From Dyella psychrodurans (lineage in GTDB: Bacteria; Pseudomonadota; Gammaproteobacteria; Xanthomonadales; Rhodanobacteraceae): a stretch of DNA of 64,000 nt. Location: the NCBI RefSeq assembly GCF_003363265.1, contig NZ_QRBF01000001.1:714451-778450 (forward strand). Reading direction: 5' to 3'. A program made the position numbers and the translations under genes. Position 1 is the stretch's first letter, and each line of letters starts with the position of its first letter. Positions 26,838-38,050 of the stretch are shown in pieces. Under the pieces are notes generated by a model, which worked only from the letters and a program-made list of their open reading frames with translations, made no database searches and was not told where the DNA came from.

Positions 26838-27572
26838 TTACTTCAGGACCGCACGCTCCAGTAACGCGGCTATCCACATCAAGATCACACCTGCACTCAC
26901 TCCCAACGCTGGCGCGAGCCGCTGGCGGCTTTTGGTGGCATTGGCCCACAGCGCGGGAATGAGGTCGCCACAGGCCAGATAAAGGGTGGTACCCGCGGCA
27001 AGCACAAGGCTTTCCGCCAGAAACGCAGCGGGTGCCAGACCCGCCATAAGCAACGCACCGAACGGAGTGGCTCCGCAGGTGGCGAAGGTGAGGATGAACG
27101 CTGCGTCGCGATCGTATCCGCCTGCGATCAGGACTCCGGCGTTGCTGACCTCACGCGGCAGTTCGTGCAACATGATGGCCAGTGCGACCAACCATCCGAC
27201 GGCTGGATTGACCGTAAAGCTGGCACCTATCACCACGCCATCCACCAGGTGGTGCAACGCGTCGCCCACGATATTCATGTGCGCAAACGTCGCCGTCGTC
27301 CCCGGTGTGCGAAGCGCGCGCAACACGCATTCGACGGTAAAGAGGGCAAGCATGCCCATCAATATGTGCGGCCCTACTCGTCCGATGGATTCGCCCTGCG
27401 CCAGCGCATCGGGAACCATGTGCAGCAGCGCATCGCCCATCAGCAGGCCGGCGGCCAGGGACTGCAGCCACGGCAGGATGCGAATCAATTGAGGCGGGGG
27501 TAACCAGACGAGCAGTCGCGCCGTGAGCGCCACGGATGCGACGAGCGTCGCTGCTAATAACGACCAGGGCAT
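26838..27572 (-). CDS. ZIP-family metal transporter
   Basis: A 244-residue inner-membrane protein with about eight spans. The ZIP signature is present: AHMNIVGDALHHLVDG in the first metal-binding helix and HELPREVSNAGVL in the next. ZIP proteins carry zinc, iron or other divalent metals into the cytoplasm, though some bacterial members can work in export. I chose ATG 27572, which puts the first span at the N-terminus; an in-frame ATG at 27638 would add 22 residues. SD is weak in both cases. Confidence 0.88.
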   Translation of the reverse strand: MPWSLLAATLVASVALTARLLVWLPPPQLIRILPWLQSLAAGLLMGDALLHMVPDALAQGESIGRVGPHILMGMLALFTVECVLRALRTPGTTATFAHMNIVGDALHHLVDGVVIGASFTVNPAVGWLVALAIMLHELPREVSNAGVLIAGGYDRDAAFILTFATCGATPFGALLMAGLAPAAFLAESLVLAAGTTLYLACGDLIPALWANATKSRQRLAPALGVSAGVILMWIAALLERAVLK

Positions 27573-27671
27573 GAAAATCCAAAAAGAGCAGTAGTGAAGA
27601 ACCGATGCGAACCCGCGCTTCCTTCGGCGTTCGGCCATCGCGAATGAATACGAGCTGCGTGAGCAGCTTCG

Positions 27672-28553
27672 TTACGGCGGGTGTTGGGCTATCGCGCACG
27701 TCGTGTCTTGCAGTTCCTCGGCATGCGCACGATCGCCCGTTGCGGTGTCCGCACGACCGCTCAATAAAACGAAGCCAGGTGCACCGGATGGGGAGTACGC
27801 CCCCATGACCAGCAAGCTATGCGTGGCAAGGGTATCGTTGCGCGGTAATGCGCTGGCGAGATCCTTGAGCGGATTGTCGCGAAGGTTCTCGCCGCTCACC
27901 CATTTGGCCGCGTAGCGATGTCCAAACGGCGGCAGACCTTCCGGCAGCGGGCGCCAATCCGGTGTGATCCTCGGAAGCCAACGATGGATGGCGTCCTGTA
28001 CATCGCCGCGAACGCAGTCGATATGGATATGCAGTTGATCCTGGGAGCGACCGAGGCTCGAATTGATCGCCAGACTCACCACGCCTCGCGGTTGCGAGGC
28101 GTGCAACGACGCGTCGACGTAAAGGCGGGCCTTCCACGCCGCGGCAAAATAGTTGGCGGCATCGGGAGCGAGCAGCGCCGGGCTTTCGATGCCCGTGATC
28201 CGCGCAAGCGGCAAGAGCAAGTACTGATAAGGCCCGTCGCGATCCTTGAAGATGGCATAGCCGCCTTGGCCGAGTTCGACGTCGGTGCAAGGCGCTGGCG
28301 GAAAAATCCGGCGTTCCGCCTTGGATACGCAGCGCTGATGAACCAGCGTCCAAAGTATGTTTCGGTCCTCGAACGACCGTGTCGTTGTTGGCGTCGGCGT
28401 GCTTTCCACATTGGACTGCGCATGCGCATGCAGAGGCGCAGTCATCGCCCACGCGGCGATACCCAACAGCACTAGACATACGCGGACGATCCATCGCTTG
28501 TCATGCACGACAGCGAAGCGTGGCGCACCGCCGGTCGAGGGGATTGTTCGCAT
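27672..28553 (-). CDS. cdh: CDP-diacylglycerol diphosphatase
   Basis: A 293-residue protein of the Cdh family, which splits CDP-diacylglycerol to CMP and phosphatidate. It has an N-terminal membrane/signal segment (VRVCLVLLGIAAWAM, cleavage near AHAQ). Family marks are NILWTLVHQRCV, a LLLPLARITGIESP block, and the HIT-like histidine motif SQDQLHIHIDCV. It is probably anchored facing the periplasm. A palindrome lies 41-59 bases upstream of the start. No other lipid gene is adjacent. Confidence 0.88.
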   Translation of the reverse strand: MRTIPSTGGAPRFAVVHDKRWIVRVCLVLLGIAAWAMTAPLHAHAQSNVESTPTPTTTRSFEDRNILWTLVHQRCVSKAERRIFPPAPCTDVELGQGGYAIFKDRDGPYQYLLLPLARITGIESPALLAPDAANYFAAAWKARLYVDASLHASQPRGVVSLAINSSLGRSQDQLHIHIDCVRGDVQDAIHRWLPRITPDWRPLPEGLPPFGHRYAAKWVSGENLRDNPLKDLASALPRNDTLATHSLLVMGAYSPSGAPGFVLLSGRADTATGDRAHAEELQDTTCAIAQHPP

Positions 28554-28593
28554 GGTGGAGCCCTGCGCTGCCTGATACGTAATGTTATATCAT

Positions 28594-28612
28594 TTCATCT
28601 TGGCAAGATGAA
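28594..28612. promoter_or_regulatory. Palindrome upstream of the cdh gene
   Basis: Perfect 8-bp arms TTCATCTT and AAGATGAA with a 3-base spacer, about 40 bases before the cdh start. It lies next to an A+T-rich stretch (28581-28593) that could be a promoter. It may be an operator; the factor is unknown. Confidence 0.35.
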
Positions 28613-28721
28613 GTGTCAAACCGCAGGCGTTCCTGGTCGCGCCTGTTTTTGAAGTACATGACGGATCAAACGAATGCCGGTGAGCGCTCAAGAAGCGCCA
28701 ACGCGCCGATGCTCCGGGCAG

Positions 28722-29684
28722 TTAGAGCTGCACCGTATGCTGCTTGCGGTACTCGGCAGGCGTGACGCCGACGTGCTTCTGAAATGCACGGCGTAGCGTG
28801 TCGGCGTTGGCAAAGCCGCATTTGGAAGCCACCAGCTTCGGCGTGTCGTGCCCGTTCTCCAGCAACATCCGCGCTGCGGTGACACGCGTGGTCTCCACCC
28901 ATGCAGCAGGCGTGATACCTACTTCCGTGTGGAACAGCCGCGCGAAATGCCGAGCGCTCAGTCCTGCGTGCTTGGCCATGCTGGCGATGCTGTGCTCCAA
29001 ATCCGGATTCGCAGCGACCCAGCGCTGGACTTCCTGCAGCACCGAACGCCCCATGGGCCGGGTTTCGCCTTTTCGGCTGAACTGCAATTGCCCGCCTGGG
29101 CGCTTGAAGTACATGACCAGTTGCCCGGCGACACGCTTGGCGATATCGCGGCCCAGATCTTCTTCCACCAGCGCCAACGCGAGATCCAAACCCGCCGTGA
29201 CGCCTGCGGCAGTACGCAACTTCCTGTCGCGGACATACAGCGCATCCTCGTCGATGTGGACCTTGGGAAACGCGCGGGCCAGATCGTCGACCGCCGCCCA
29301 GTGCGTGGTGACGTGGTGCCCATCCAGCAAACCCGTTGCCGCGAGCACGAAGGCGCCCGTGCAAATCGAACCATAGCGCCGGCTGCGCGTGGCCGTCGTT
29401 CGCAGCCATTTCAAGACATGCGGCGACAGCGCGGTCTTTGCGGCGTTCGGGGCTCCGGCAACCAGCAAGGTATCGATGCGCTCGCTGCCTTCGCCCGCGA
29501 TCGCGTCCGGCAGCAGGCGTACTCCGGACGAACTGCAAATAGGGCCGCGTTGGGAAGCGATGACCTTCAGCGCGTAGAACTCCTTGCCCATTTCGATATT
29601 CGCCTGCGCGAACACATCCAGCGGGCCGGAAACGTCGAGCAACTGGACGCCCGGCAAGGCAACGACAGCAACCGTCTTGGCCAT
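28722..29684 (-). CDS. GlxA-family transcriptional regulator (DJ-1/PfpI plus AraC HTH)
   Basis: A 320-residue regulator. The N-terminal DJ-1/PfpI-like domain (about 1-180) shows LPGVQLLDVSGPLDVFAQAN and the nucleophile-elbow cysteine in GSICTGAFVLAATGLL. The C-terminal AraC-type double helix-turn-helix (about 215-315) includes LSARHFARLFHTEVGITPAAW and KCGFANADTLRRAFQKHVGVTPAEYR. Such proteins usually activate an adjacent catabolic gene; here that would be the divergent HD-domain gene at 29807. Confidence 0.9.
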   Translation of the reverse strand: MAKTVAVVALPGVQLLDVSGPLDVFAQANIEMGKEFYALKVIASQRGPICSSSGVRLLPDAIAGEGSERIDTLLVAGAPNAAKTALSPHVLKWLRTTATRSRRYGSICTGAFVLAATGLLDGHHVTTHWAAVDDLARAFPKVHIDEDALYVRDRKLRTAAGVTAGLDLALALVEEDLGRDIAKRVAGQLVMYFKRPGGQLQFSRKGETRPMGRSVLQEVQRWVAANPDLEHSIASMAKHAGLSARHFARLFHTEVGITPAAWVETTRVTAARMLLENGHDTPKLVASKCGFANADTLRRAFQKHVGVTPAEYRKQHTVQL

Positions 29685-29806
29685 TTTCCACCAACCTCCC
29701 GCGCGTCCGCATTACGCGCGAAATGGCAGTATACGACGTATCACGCCTATTGAGGACACGCATGGGCGTAGGGACAATTGATTCACCCACCCTATGGAGA
29801 TCCATC

Positions 29807-30448
29807 ATGTCCCTGAACGTCAATGGCGTTTTCGTCCCCGACAGCCAACTGGCCCGCGAGATCACTGAAGTGGTTCGCGACACGGTCACGCCGCTGCTGT
29901 TCCATCATTCCAGCCGCGTGTACTACTTCGGCGCCTTGGCCGGCAAACGTCGCGGATTGAAGTTCGACCCGGAGCTGCTTTATTGCGGGGCGATGTTCCA
30001 CGACATGGGCCTGATGCCCAAGCACAGCAGTCCCAACGAGCGTTTCGAAGTCGACGGCGCCAATACCGCACGCGACTTCCTGAAAAGCCACGGCATCGCT
30101 CAGCAAGACATCGACACTGTTTGGACGGCCATCGCGCTGCACACCACGCCCGGCATCCCGCAACACATGCATCCCTTGATCGCGCTGGTGACGGCAGGCG
30201 TGGAAATGGATGTGCTCGGTTTGGCCTACGACCAGTACAGCGATGGCGAACGCGAAGCCGTGGTGCGCGCGCATCCGCGCGGAAACCAGTTCAAGGAAGA
30301 CATCCTCCAGACGTTCTACAACGGCATCAAGCACAAGCCCGACACCACGTTCGGCAACGTCAAGGCCAATGTGATCGCCGACAAGGAACCGCACTTCCAC
30401 GCCGGAAATTTCTGCAGCGTGATCCGCTGTTCGGCCTGGGCTGCGTAA
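29807..30448 (+). CDS. HD-domain hydrolase, cyanamide-hydratase-like
   Basis: A 213-residue protein from the ATG with SD GGAGA; the longer upstream frame runs back into the regulator's promoter. The HD metal site is visible: His in LLFHHSSRVYYFG, then MFHDMGL, then a later His (IALHTTPG). The PDSQLAREITEVVRD start and HHSSRVYYFG motif resemble HD proteins of the cyanamide hydratase group, which hydrate nitrile-like compounds. The exact substrate is unproven. A small hairpin follows at 30470-30489. Confidence 0.8.
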   Translation: MSLNVNGVFVPDSQLAREITEVVRDTVTPLLFHHSSRVYYFGALAGKRRGLKFDPELLYCGAMFHDMGLMPKHSSPNERFEVDGANTARDFLKSHGIAQQDIDTVWTAIALHTTPGIPQHMHPLIALVTAGVEMDVLGLAYDQYSDGEREAVVRAHPRGNQFKEDILQTFYNGIKHKPDTTFGNVKANVIADKEPHFHAGNFCSVIRCSAWAA

Positions 30449-30746
30449 GGCTATTCGTGTTGACGAGCGACTTCGCCATACGGCGAAGTTGCTTGAGAAG
30501 TGAGCCCGACCTGTTTTCGACGAAACCGCGATCCATAGCTTTCATCAATGCTTTCGAAACTAATTTTCAATTTCTCGTACAAGCCATCGCTCGCTAGGAT
30601 CGACTCACTGCTAACGAATAGCGAGTCAGGATCATTGTTCGACTTTGGCTGCGTATAGCCATTCTTTTTGACGAACGATCTCGCTCAAGCGGGCGAATCA
30701 GCGCCGGTCGTGAAACGGCGCCCACTCATTCTTTGAGAACACTGCC

Positions 30747-32213
30747 ATGAACGACACATCGAAATTCCCCCACCTGACCCACGCAACGGGCGCGCCCGTC
30801 AGCGACAACGTAAACATTCAGACCGCAGGCCCGCGCGGCCCTGCCCTTTTGCAAGACGTGTGGCTGATCGAAAAGCTGGCGCATTTCGATCGCGAAGTGA
30901 TCCCGGAACGGCGCATGCACGCCAAGGGTGCGGGCGCACACGGCACGTTTACCGTGACGCACGACGTCACGCGCTACACCAAGGCCAGGATCTTCTCGGA
31001 AATCGGCAAGAAAACCCCCATGTTCGCCCGTTTCTCGACGGTGGCCGGCGAGCGCGGCGCGGCCGATGCCGAACGCGACATTCGCGGGTTCGCACTGAAG
31101 TTCTACACCGAGGAAGGCAACTGGGACGTGGTCGGCAACAACACGCCGGTGTTCTTCTTCCGCGACCCGCTGCGCTTCCCCGACCTGAACCACGCGATCA
31201 AGCGCGATCCTCGCACGGGCATGCGCAGTGCCGACAGCAACTGGGACTTCTGGAGTCTGCTGCCGGAGGCACTGCACCAGGTCACCATCGTCATGAGCGA
31301 ACGCGGGCTTCCGCGCACGTTCCGCCACATGCACGGCTACGGCAGCCACACTTACAGCTTCATCAACGCGGCCAATGAACGCACCTGGGTGAAGTTCCAC
31401 TTCCGCACGCAACAAGGCGTCCAGAATATGACGGATGCGGAAGCGGAAACGCTGGTAGGCAAGGATCGCGAAACGCATCAGCGCGACCTTTACGACAGCA
31501 TCGAGCGTGGCGACTTTCCGCGCTGGACGCTGTTCGTCCAGGTCATGACCGACGCGCAGGCCAAGGCCTTTCCGTTCAACCCCTTCGATCTCACGAAGAT
31601 CTGGCCGCAAGGCGACTTCCCGTTGATCGAAGTCGGTTATTTCGAGCTGAACCGCAATCCGGACAACTTCTTCGCCGAGACCGAACAGTCGGCCTTTTCG
31701 CCGGCGAACATCGTGCCCGGCATCAGCTACTCGCCGGACAAGATGCTGCAAGCGCGCCTGTTCTCGTATGCCGATGCGCAGCGCTACAGGCTCGGGGTGA
31801 ACTTCAACCACATCCCCGTCAACGCGCCCAAGTGTCCGTTCCACAGCTATCACCGCGATGGCGCGATGCGCACCGACGGCAACCTCGGCGGCACGCCGTC
31901 GTACTTTCCCAACAGCAAGGGCGTGTGGACCGATCAGCCCCAGCTCAACGAACCGCCGCTGGAAATCTCCGGTGCCGCAGCACATTGGGACCACCGCGTC
32001 GATGACGACTACTACCAGCAACCCGGCGACCTGTTCCGCAAGATGAACCCGGCTCAGCGCCAGGCCCTTTTCGACAACACCGCGCGCGCGATGGGCGATG
32101 CACGAGACGAAGTGAAGCAACGCCACATCGACAACTGCACGAAGGCCGATCCCGCCTACGGGGCCGGTGTCGCAGCCGCCGTCGCCCGGCTCGCCGCCGA
32201 AGCGCGCCGCTAA
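30747..32213 (+). CDS. katA: Haem catalase (clade 3)
   Basis: A 488-residue cytoplasmic catalase that disproportionates hydrogen peroxide. Catalytic His58 is in [13 protein letters not shown], Asn131 in [13 protein letters not shown], and the proximal haem tyrosine in [14 protein letters not shown]. The length fits the small-subunit clade without a C-terminal flavodoxin-like domain. It is followed after 17 bases by a Dps gene, so both are likely cotranscribed for peroxide defence. An OxyR site is expected in 30449-30746 but was not identified. Confidence 0.95.
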   Translation: MNDTSKFPHLTHATGAPVSDNVNIQTAGPRGPALLQDVWLIEKLAHFDREVIPERRMHAKGAGAHGTFTVTHDVTRYTKARIFSEIGKKTPMFARFSTVAGERGAADAERDIRGFALKFYTEEGNWDVVGNNTPVFFFRDPLRFPDLNHAIKRDPRTGMRSADSNWDFWSLLPEALHQVTIVMSERGLPRTFRHMHGYGSHTYSFINAANERTWVKFHFRTQQGVQNMTDAEAETLVGKDRETHQRDLYDSIERGDFPRWTLFVQVMTDAQAKAFPFNPFDLTKIWPQGDFPLIEVGYFELNRNPDNFFAETEQSAFSPANIVPGISYSPDKMLQARLFSYADAQRYRLGVNFNHIPVNAPKCPFHSYHRDGAMRTDGNLGGTPSYFPNSKGVWTDQPQLNEPPLEISGAAAHWDHRVDDDYYQQPGDLFRKMNPAQRQALFDNTARAMGDARDEVKQRHIDNCTKADPAYGAGVAAAVARLAAEARR

Positions 32214-32230
32214 ACCTCTGGAGATACACG

Positions 32231-32746
32231 ATGGATATGTACATGACCAAGACGCCCAGCCAGCCGATGTCGCTGGCGACGACGCCGGCCGGCCTGAGCA
32301 CCATTGCCGTTTCCGACATTTCAACCAGCCTCAATGCCACCCTGGCCGACATGTTCGCCTTGTTTTTCAAGACGAAGAACTTTCACTGGCACATGACCGG
32401 GCCGCACTTCCGCGACTACCACCTGTTGCTCGACGAACAAAGCGCGCAGATTTTCGCGGCGATAGACCCCATGGCGGAGCGCGTCCGCAAGCTCGGCGGA
32501 ACCACGTTGCGATCGATGGTGCACGCTTCCAGGCTGCAGCGCACCGCCAACAACGACGAGGACGGCGTGACACCGATCGACATGCTGGCCGAGCTGCTGG
32601 ACGACAATCAGCAACTCGCCGTCAGCCTGAGAGAGGCCCATGCCTTGTGCGACATACACGGCGACGTCGCATCGGCCAGCCTCATCGAGAACTGGATCGA
32701 CGAAGCGGAAGGCCGGGCGTGGTTCCTCGCCGAGACGATCTCGTAA
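32231..32746 (+). CDS. dps: Dps-family ferritin-like protein
   Basis: A 171-residue four-helix protein. The ferroxidase segment is complete: NFHWHMTGPHFRDYHLLLDEQ gives the two His and the Asp/Glu of the inter-subunit site. Dps proteins form dodecamers that store iron and use up peroxide, protecting DNA. The N-terminal 25 residues are flexible and Thr/Ser-rich. It is directly downstream of the catalase gene and followed by a terminator, so the two form one unit. Confidence 0.93.
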   Translation: MDMYMTKTPSQPMSLATTPAGLSTIAVSDISTSLNATLADMFALFFKTKNFHWHMTGPHFRDYHLLLDEQSAQIFAAIDPMAERVRKLGGTTLRSMVHASRLQRTANNDEDGVTPIDMLAELLDDNQQLAVSLREAHALCDIHGDVASASLIENWIDEAEGRAWFLAETIS

Positions 32747-32770
32747 CGAAACCTTCCATGCAAAAAATGG

Positions 32771-32803
32771 CGGAGGGGCGCGCACCCATGCCCCTCCGTT
32801 TTC
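32771..32803 (+). terminator. Rho-independent terminator after dps
   Basis: A perfect 9-bp G/C stem (32771-32779 with 32790-32798) followed by a TTTTC tail, 24 bases after the dps stop. Confidence 0.8.
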
Positions 32804-32901
32804 AGGCGCTTGATGTCTTAAGGAGAAAGCAACCACCCGGAGCGCAAGATATTCACTCTTCCGTGCGCCACCAAGACCCTGCTGAAAAGGAGTTAGCTCT
32901 T

Positions 32902-33153
32902 ATGATCTCGATCGTCCTCTTGATCAATCCAGGTTCTTCAAAGATTGAAAAGCTCGAGGAAGCTCCTGAGCTTCTTGAGCGGGATGGCATCGTTTTCTCT
33001 CTGCGCGGTGGGCCACGCACTCCACAGCCGACCGGCGATCGGGTGTGGGATCCCGTTGCCGTCTATGCTCCCGATGAACTGACCGAAGAAGAATTCCAGC
33101 AGTTATTCGAAGCCAGCAGGGGCCGCGTTCAGGAACTAAATCTCAAGTACTGA
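32902..33153 (+). CDS. Small hypothetical protein
   Basis: An 83-residue acidic protein. The start is the ATG preceded by AAGGAG at good spacing; the longer frame that begins in the catalase gene is not real upstream of this point. It begins with a strand-like segment (MISIVLLINPGS) and ends with an acidic helix (DELTEEEFQQLFEASRGRVQELN). No signal or membrane segment. The family is not recognised. Confidence 0.62.
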   Translation: MISIVLLINPGSSKIEKLEEAPELLERDGIVFSLRGGPRTPQPTGDRVWDPVAVYAPDELTEEEFQQLFEASRGRVQELNLKY

Positions 33154-33383
33154 CTACTAAGAGTTCTTGGAACTCAAGCAGCGCCATTGAGGTACAGTGA
33201 TCCGCCGACAGATACCCTGCTCATCGCCAAAAAACCAGAAACAGGACATATCGCCGGCCTGTATGCAGAACATTCTTTTCCGGCTGTTTGTAGTCGGAAC
33301 TGGAATCAACGCGACGCTTGAGCAAGTTTTGTGTCGTGCTTGTACGTCGTCAGCCTCTCATTCCCCCAACGATCCCCATCGAC

Positions 33384-34073
33384 ATGATTGAATCCATGCC
33401 CGACTCCGAACGCATCGCCATTTTCGATCTGGACGGCACACTCATCGATGCCGTGCCGGACATCGTGCCTGCCATCAATCAGGTGATGGACATCTACCAT
33501 CTGGCGCCAGTAACCCACGCCGAAGCGGCGTCGCTGATGGGAGACGGCCTGCACCAGTTCGCACTGCGCGCGTTCCAACGGCGCGGCGCTATGGCAAGCG
33601 AAGACGATATCGCGATGTTCGCCGACCACTACGGCCGCCATCCCGTCACACACACGCGACTCTACCCCGGCGTACCCAATACGCTACAGGCGCTTGTCGA
33701 TACCGGCTGGCGCTTGATCGTATGCAGCAACAAGAGCGAAGCCATCGCCGACCACATCCTCCGCGAGCTTGGCGTGCGGTCCTATTTCGCGGTCGTGTGC
33801 GGCGGGGATACGGTCGTCGCGCGCAAGCCCGATCCGCGTCATCTATCGGAGGCCTTGTCCCGTGCTGGCGCCTCGGCGGATCAGGCAGTGATGATCGGCG
33901 ATTATCAGGCCGACGTATGGGCGGCGCGCATGCTCGGCGTTCCCAGCATTTTTGCGGCTTGGGGTTATGGACACCGGGACATGGGAAGCCAGGCCACGCG
34001 TATCGCCAAGCAGTTCAGCGATCTGCCGGCCTTGCTGGACGAAGTGCTTCCCGGCGCGATGGCTCCCTATTAG
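33384..34073 (+). CDS. HAD-family phosphatase, phosphoglycolate-phosphatase-like
   Basis: A 229-residue HAD hydrolase. All four motifs are visible: DLDGTL (nucleophile Asp), VCSNKSE, the Lys in ARKPDP, and GDYQADVWAARMLG. The cap between motifs I and II is the helical C1 type of Gph-like enzymes. I chose ATG 33384; a TTG 22 codons upstream and an ATG four codons downstream are alternatives. Substrate is not certain; Gph removes phosphate from 2-phosphoglycolate. It is convergent with the LysR gene, 14 bases apart. Confidence 0.85.
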   Translation: MIESMPDSERIAIFDLDGTLIDAVPDIVPAINQVMDIYHLAPVTHAEAASLMGDGLHQFALRAFQRRGAMASEDDIAMFADHYGRHPVTHTRLYPGVPNTLQALVDTGWRLIVCSNKSEAIADHILRELGVRSYFAVVCGGDTVVARKPDPRHLSEALSRAGASADQAVMIGDYQADVWAARMLGVPSIFAAWGYGHRDMGSQATRIAKQFSDLPALLDEVLPGAMAPY

Positions 34074-34087
34074 CCACACCTAAAACC

Positions 34088-34993
34088 TTACGTCGGCATC
34101 ATATTCGTGTTGCGCAGCAACTCGAAAAAGACGCGAGGAGCATGGTCCACCGGCATCGGCTCCTCGCTGTGATCGCCCACATAGGCCACGACGAGTTCCC
34201 AGCACAGCTCGGGTCCGGCCAGTTCCGCCATGCCGATCGCCGGCAGGCGCGTTCTTGCAGCAGCTTCCGGCAGCAGCGCCACACCTAATCCGCGACGCAC
34301 CAGTTCGACCAGCGTGTCCAGGTCGCTGACTTCGAACGCGATGTGCCGGTCGATGCCGGCTTCCAAAAATCCGCGGTCGATGAGTTTGCGCGTTCCCCAG
34401 TCCTGTTCGAAATCGACGAAGGGCTGACCGCGCAGCGCGCTCCATGGCACATCGGTGCGGCCTGTCAGGGGATGGTTCGGCGCGCAAGCCAGCACCAGCG
34501 CGTCGCACGCGATCATGGTCGTGTGCACGTCCGCAGGCGGTTCGGACAAGGGAAGAACCGCCAGATCCAGTTTTCCGCTGCGCACCTTCTCCAGCAATGC
34601 CGATGCACTGCCCTGGCACAAGCGCACTTCGACATCCGGATGCCGCACGTGAAACTGTTCGATCAACGACGGCAGGTCGAGAAAAGCGGGAAGGCTCTGC
34701 ACCGTGCCGATGCTCAGCGTGCCGTGTTTCAAACCCTGGATGGCCGCGACTGTTTCGCGCGCATCGTTGATCGCTTCCAGCGCTGCCTTGGCCTTGTTGA
34801 GAAAGATTTTGCCGACCGTGGTCAGGCGCACCTGGCGCGTGTTGCGCACGACCAGCTGCGCATCCAGCTCGGCTTCAAGCTGGCGGATCGAGGTGGACAA
34901 CGCCGATTGCACGATGTTGACCCGGCGCGCCGCGCGCGTGAAATGCTGCTCTTCGGCGAGCACCACGAAATGTTGCAGTTGGCGAAGTTCCAC
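34088..34993 (-). CDS. LysR-family transcriptional regulator
   Basis: A 301-residue LysR protein. Winged helix at 1-60 (ELRQLQHFVVLAEEQHFTRAARRVNIVQSALS); effector-binding domain from about 90 on (GTLSIGTVQSLPAFLDLPSL, GLGVALLPEAAA). It is divergent from the aldo/keto reductase gene at 35109. The 115-bp A+T-rich region between is the likely binding region and could control the downstream reductase-cupin-reductase run. The effector is unknown. Confidence 0.92.
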   Translation of the reverse strand: MELRQLQHFVVLAEEQHFTRAARRVNIVQSALSTSIRQLEAELDAQLVVRNTRQVRLTTVGKIFLNKAKAALEAINDARETVAAIQGLKHGTLSIGTVQSLPAFLDLPSLIEQFHVRHPDVEVRLCQGSASALLEKVRSGKLDLAVLPLSEPPADVHTTMIACDALVLACAPNHPLTGRTDVPWSALRGQPFVDFEQDWGTRKLIDRGFLEAGIDRHIAFEVSDLDTLVELVRRGLGVALLPEAAARTRLPAIGMAELAGPELCWELVVAYVGDHSEEPMPVDHAPRVFFELLRNTNMMPT

Positions 34994-35108
34994 GTCGTGC
35001 CTCGCATCTTATTCATGAAACAGATCAATTGTATCAAAATATTCCATTTGAATGATTAGCGGATGGGAACTACTTTCGTGTTACCCCTCTCCCCCCGAGA
35101 CAAACACC

Positions 35109-36149
35109 ATGGCTGCTAATCCTTCCGCACTCATTGCGCCAAGCACCCCGCTACCCACGCGCCGGCTTGGTCTTACCGACATGCACATCACCCGCGTTGG
35201 CTTCGGTGCCTGGGCCATCGGCGGCCCGGACTGGGCTTTCAGCTGGGGCGAGCAGGACGACAACGAATCGATTGCCGCGATCCGCCACGCGATCGATCGC
35301 GGCATCAACTGGATCGACACGGCCGCGATCTACGGCCTTGGCCGTTCCGAGGAAGTCGTGCGCCGCGCGCTGGCGGACATTCCACAGAACGAGCGCCCTT
35401 ACGTGTTCACCAAGTGCGGATTGGTGTGGGATGAAGCCGATCGCCAGCTGACGCCGCGCCAGATCGGGGCACCCGCAAGCATCCGGCGCGAAGTGGAAGC
35501 ATCGCTTCGACGGTTGAAGGTGGAACGCATCGATCTCTATCAGATGCACTGGCCGGCCGAAGATGGCACGCCGCTGGAAGCGTATTGGCAGACGCTGCTG
35601 GACCTGAAACATGAAGGCAAGGTACGCGCGGTCGGCCTTTCCAATCACAACACCGAGCAGCTTGAATTCGCCGAAGGCTTCGGCCATGTCGATACCTTGC
35701 AGCCGCCGTTCTCGCCGATCCGCCGCACTGTCGCCGCCGCGGAACTGCCGTGGTGCCACGAACATCAGACCGGCGTGATCGTCTATAGCCCGATGCAATC
35801 CGGCTTGCTGAGCGGCCGTTTCAGCGTCGAACGCGCCAAGGCATTGCCCAAGGACGACTGGCGTTCGCGCAACGCGGAATTCAACGGCGAGAAACTGCTT
35901 GCCAACCTCAAGCTGGCGGAAGCACTGGAGCCCATCGCCGAACACTATGGCGTGACGGTCGCGGCCGTAGCGGTAGCGTGGACGCTCGCATGGCCCGGCG
36001 TCACGGGTGCGATCGTCGGCGCGCGCAGTCCCGCACAAGTGGATGGCTGGTTGGCGGCGGCGAGCCTTCAGTTGACGCAGCACGACATGAGCTGGATTGC
36101 ACAAGCGATTCTTGCCACGGGCGCGGGCAGTGGACCTGATGTTCCGTAA
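35109..36149 (+). CDS. Aldo/keto reductase
   Basis: A 346-residue AKR from ATG 35109 (MAANPSALIA). Tetrad: Asp70 and Tyr75 (WIDTAAIYG), Lys102 (VFTKCG) and His in LYQMHWP. The GGPDWAFSWGEQDD insertion and IVGARSPAQVDGW cofactor segment are typical of the YajO-type group. It starts a plus-strand run with a cupin gene (77 bases on) and a second reductase gene, opposite a LysR gene. Substrate unknown. Confidence 0.9.
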   Translation: MAANPSALIAPSTPLPTRRLGLTDMHITRVGFGAWAIGGPDWAFSWGEQDDNESIAAIRHAIDRGINWIDTAAIYGLGRSEEVVRRALADIPQNERPYVFTKCGLVWDEADRQLTPRQIGAPASIRREVEASLRRLKVERIDLYQMHWPAEDGTPLEAYWQTLLDLKHEGKVRAVGLSNHNTEQLEFAEGFGHVDTLQPPFSPIRRTVAAAELPWCHEHQTGVIVYSPMQSGLLSGRFSVERAKALPKDDWRSRNAEFNGEKLLANLKLAEALEPIAEHYGVTVAAVAVAWTLAWPGVTGAIVGARSPAQVDGWLAAASLQLTQHDMSWIAQAILATGAGSGPDVP

Positions 36150-36225
36150 GCCTGATGCGCATGCTCCCTGCCCCGCCACGCGCGGGGCGGAAGCCACCGC
36201 CGCTTTGCTTCAAGGAATCACGCCT

Positions 36226-37838
<1,613 letters not shown>

Positions 37839-37859
37839 GGCAGCCGGGGAAAAAGCGTG

Positions 37860-37887
37860 AGAGTGCTTCTTGCATAAAAAGCACTCT
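37860..37887 (+). terminator. Hairpin downstream of the reductase run
   Basis: Nine-bp stem AGAGTGCTT/AAGCACTCT, followed by GACCCTGAGG. It resembles one half of the hairpins at 59607 and 63815. Just downstream the 12-base unit CCCTGAGGTTTC occurs twice. Confidence 0.5.
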
Positions 37888-37930
37888 GACCCTGAGGTTT
37901 CTAACCCTGAGGTTTCGAGGTTTCCACGTT

Positions 37931-38033
37931 TTTGCTCGTCATCCCGGCGCAGGCCGGAGGCGCTTCACAACAGCGAAGCTGGTCATCCAGTGAAATACGC
38001 GTGCGCAGCACACTGAATAGCTTTTTAGTTGTT
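37931..38033 (+). repeat. Rearranged copy of a MITE-like element
   Basis: Bases 37931-37957 match one terminus of the element at 52745-52905. The next 28 bases match the inside of the other terminus, and 37996-38033 is an exact reverse complement of 52829-52866. Thus it has the same modules in a different order, with one terminus missing. Confidence 0.75.
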
Positions 38034-38050
38034 AGGCGCTCTGCCATCGG

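Noticed and set aside
32167-33153. A 328-codon plus-strand open frame over catalase end and dps
   Set aside because: It crosses two clear genes in another frame; only the last 83 codons (from 32902, with its own SD) look real.
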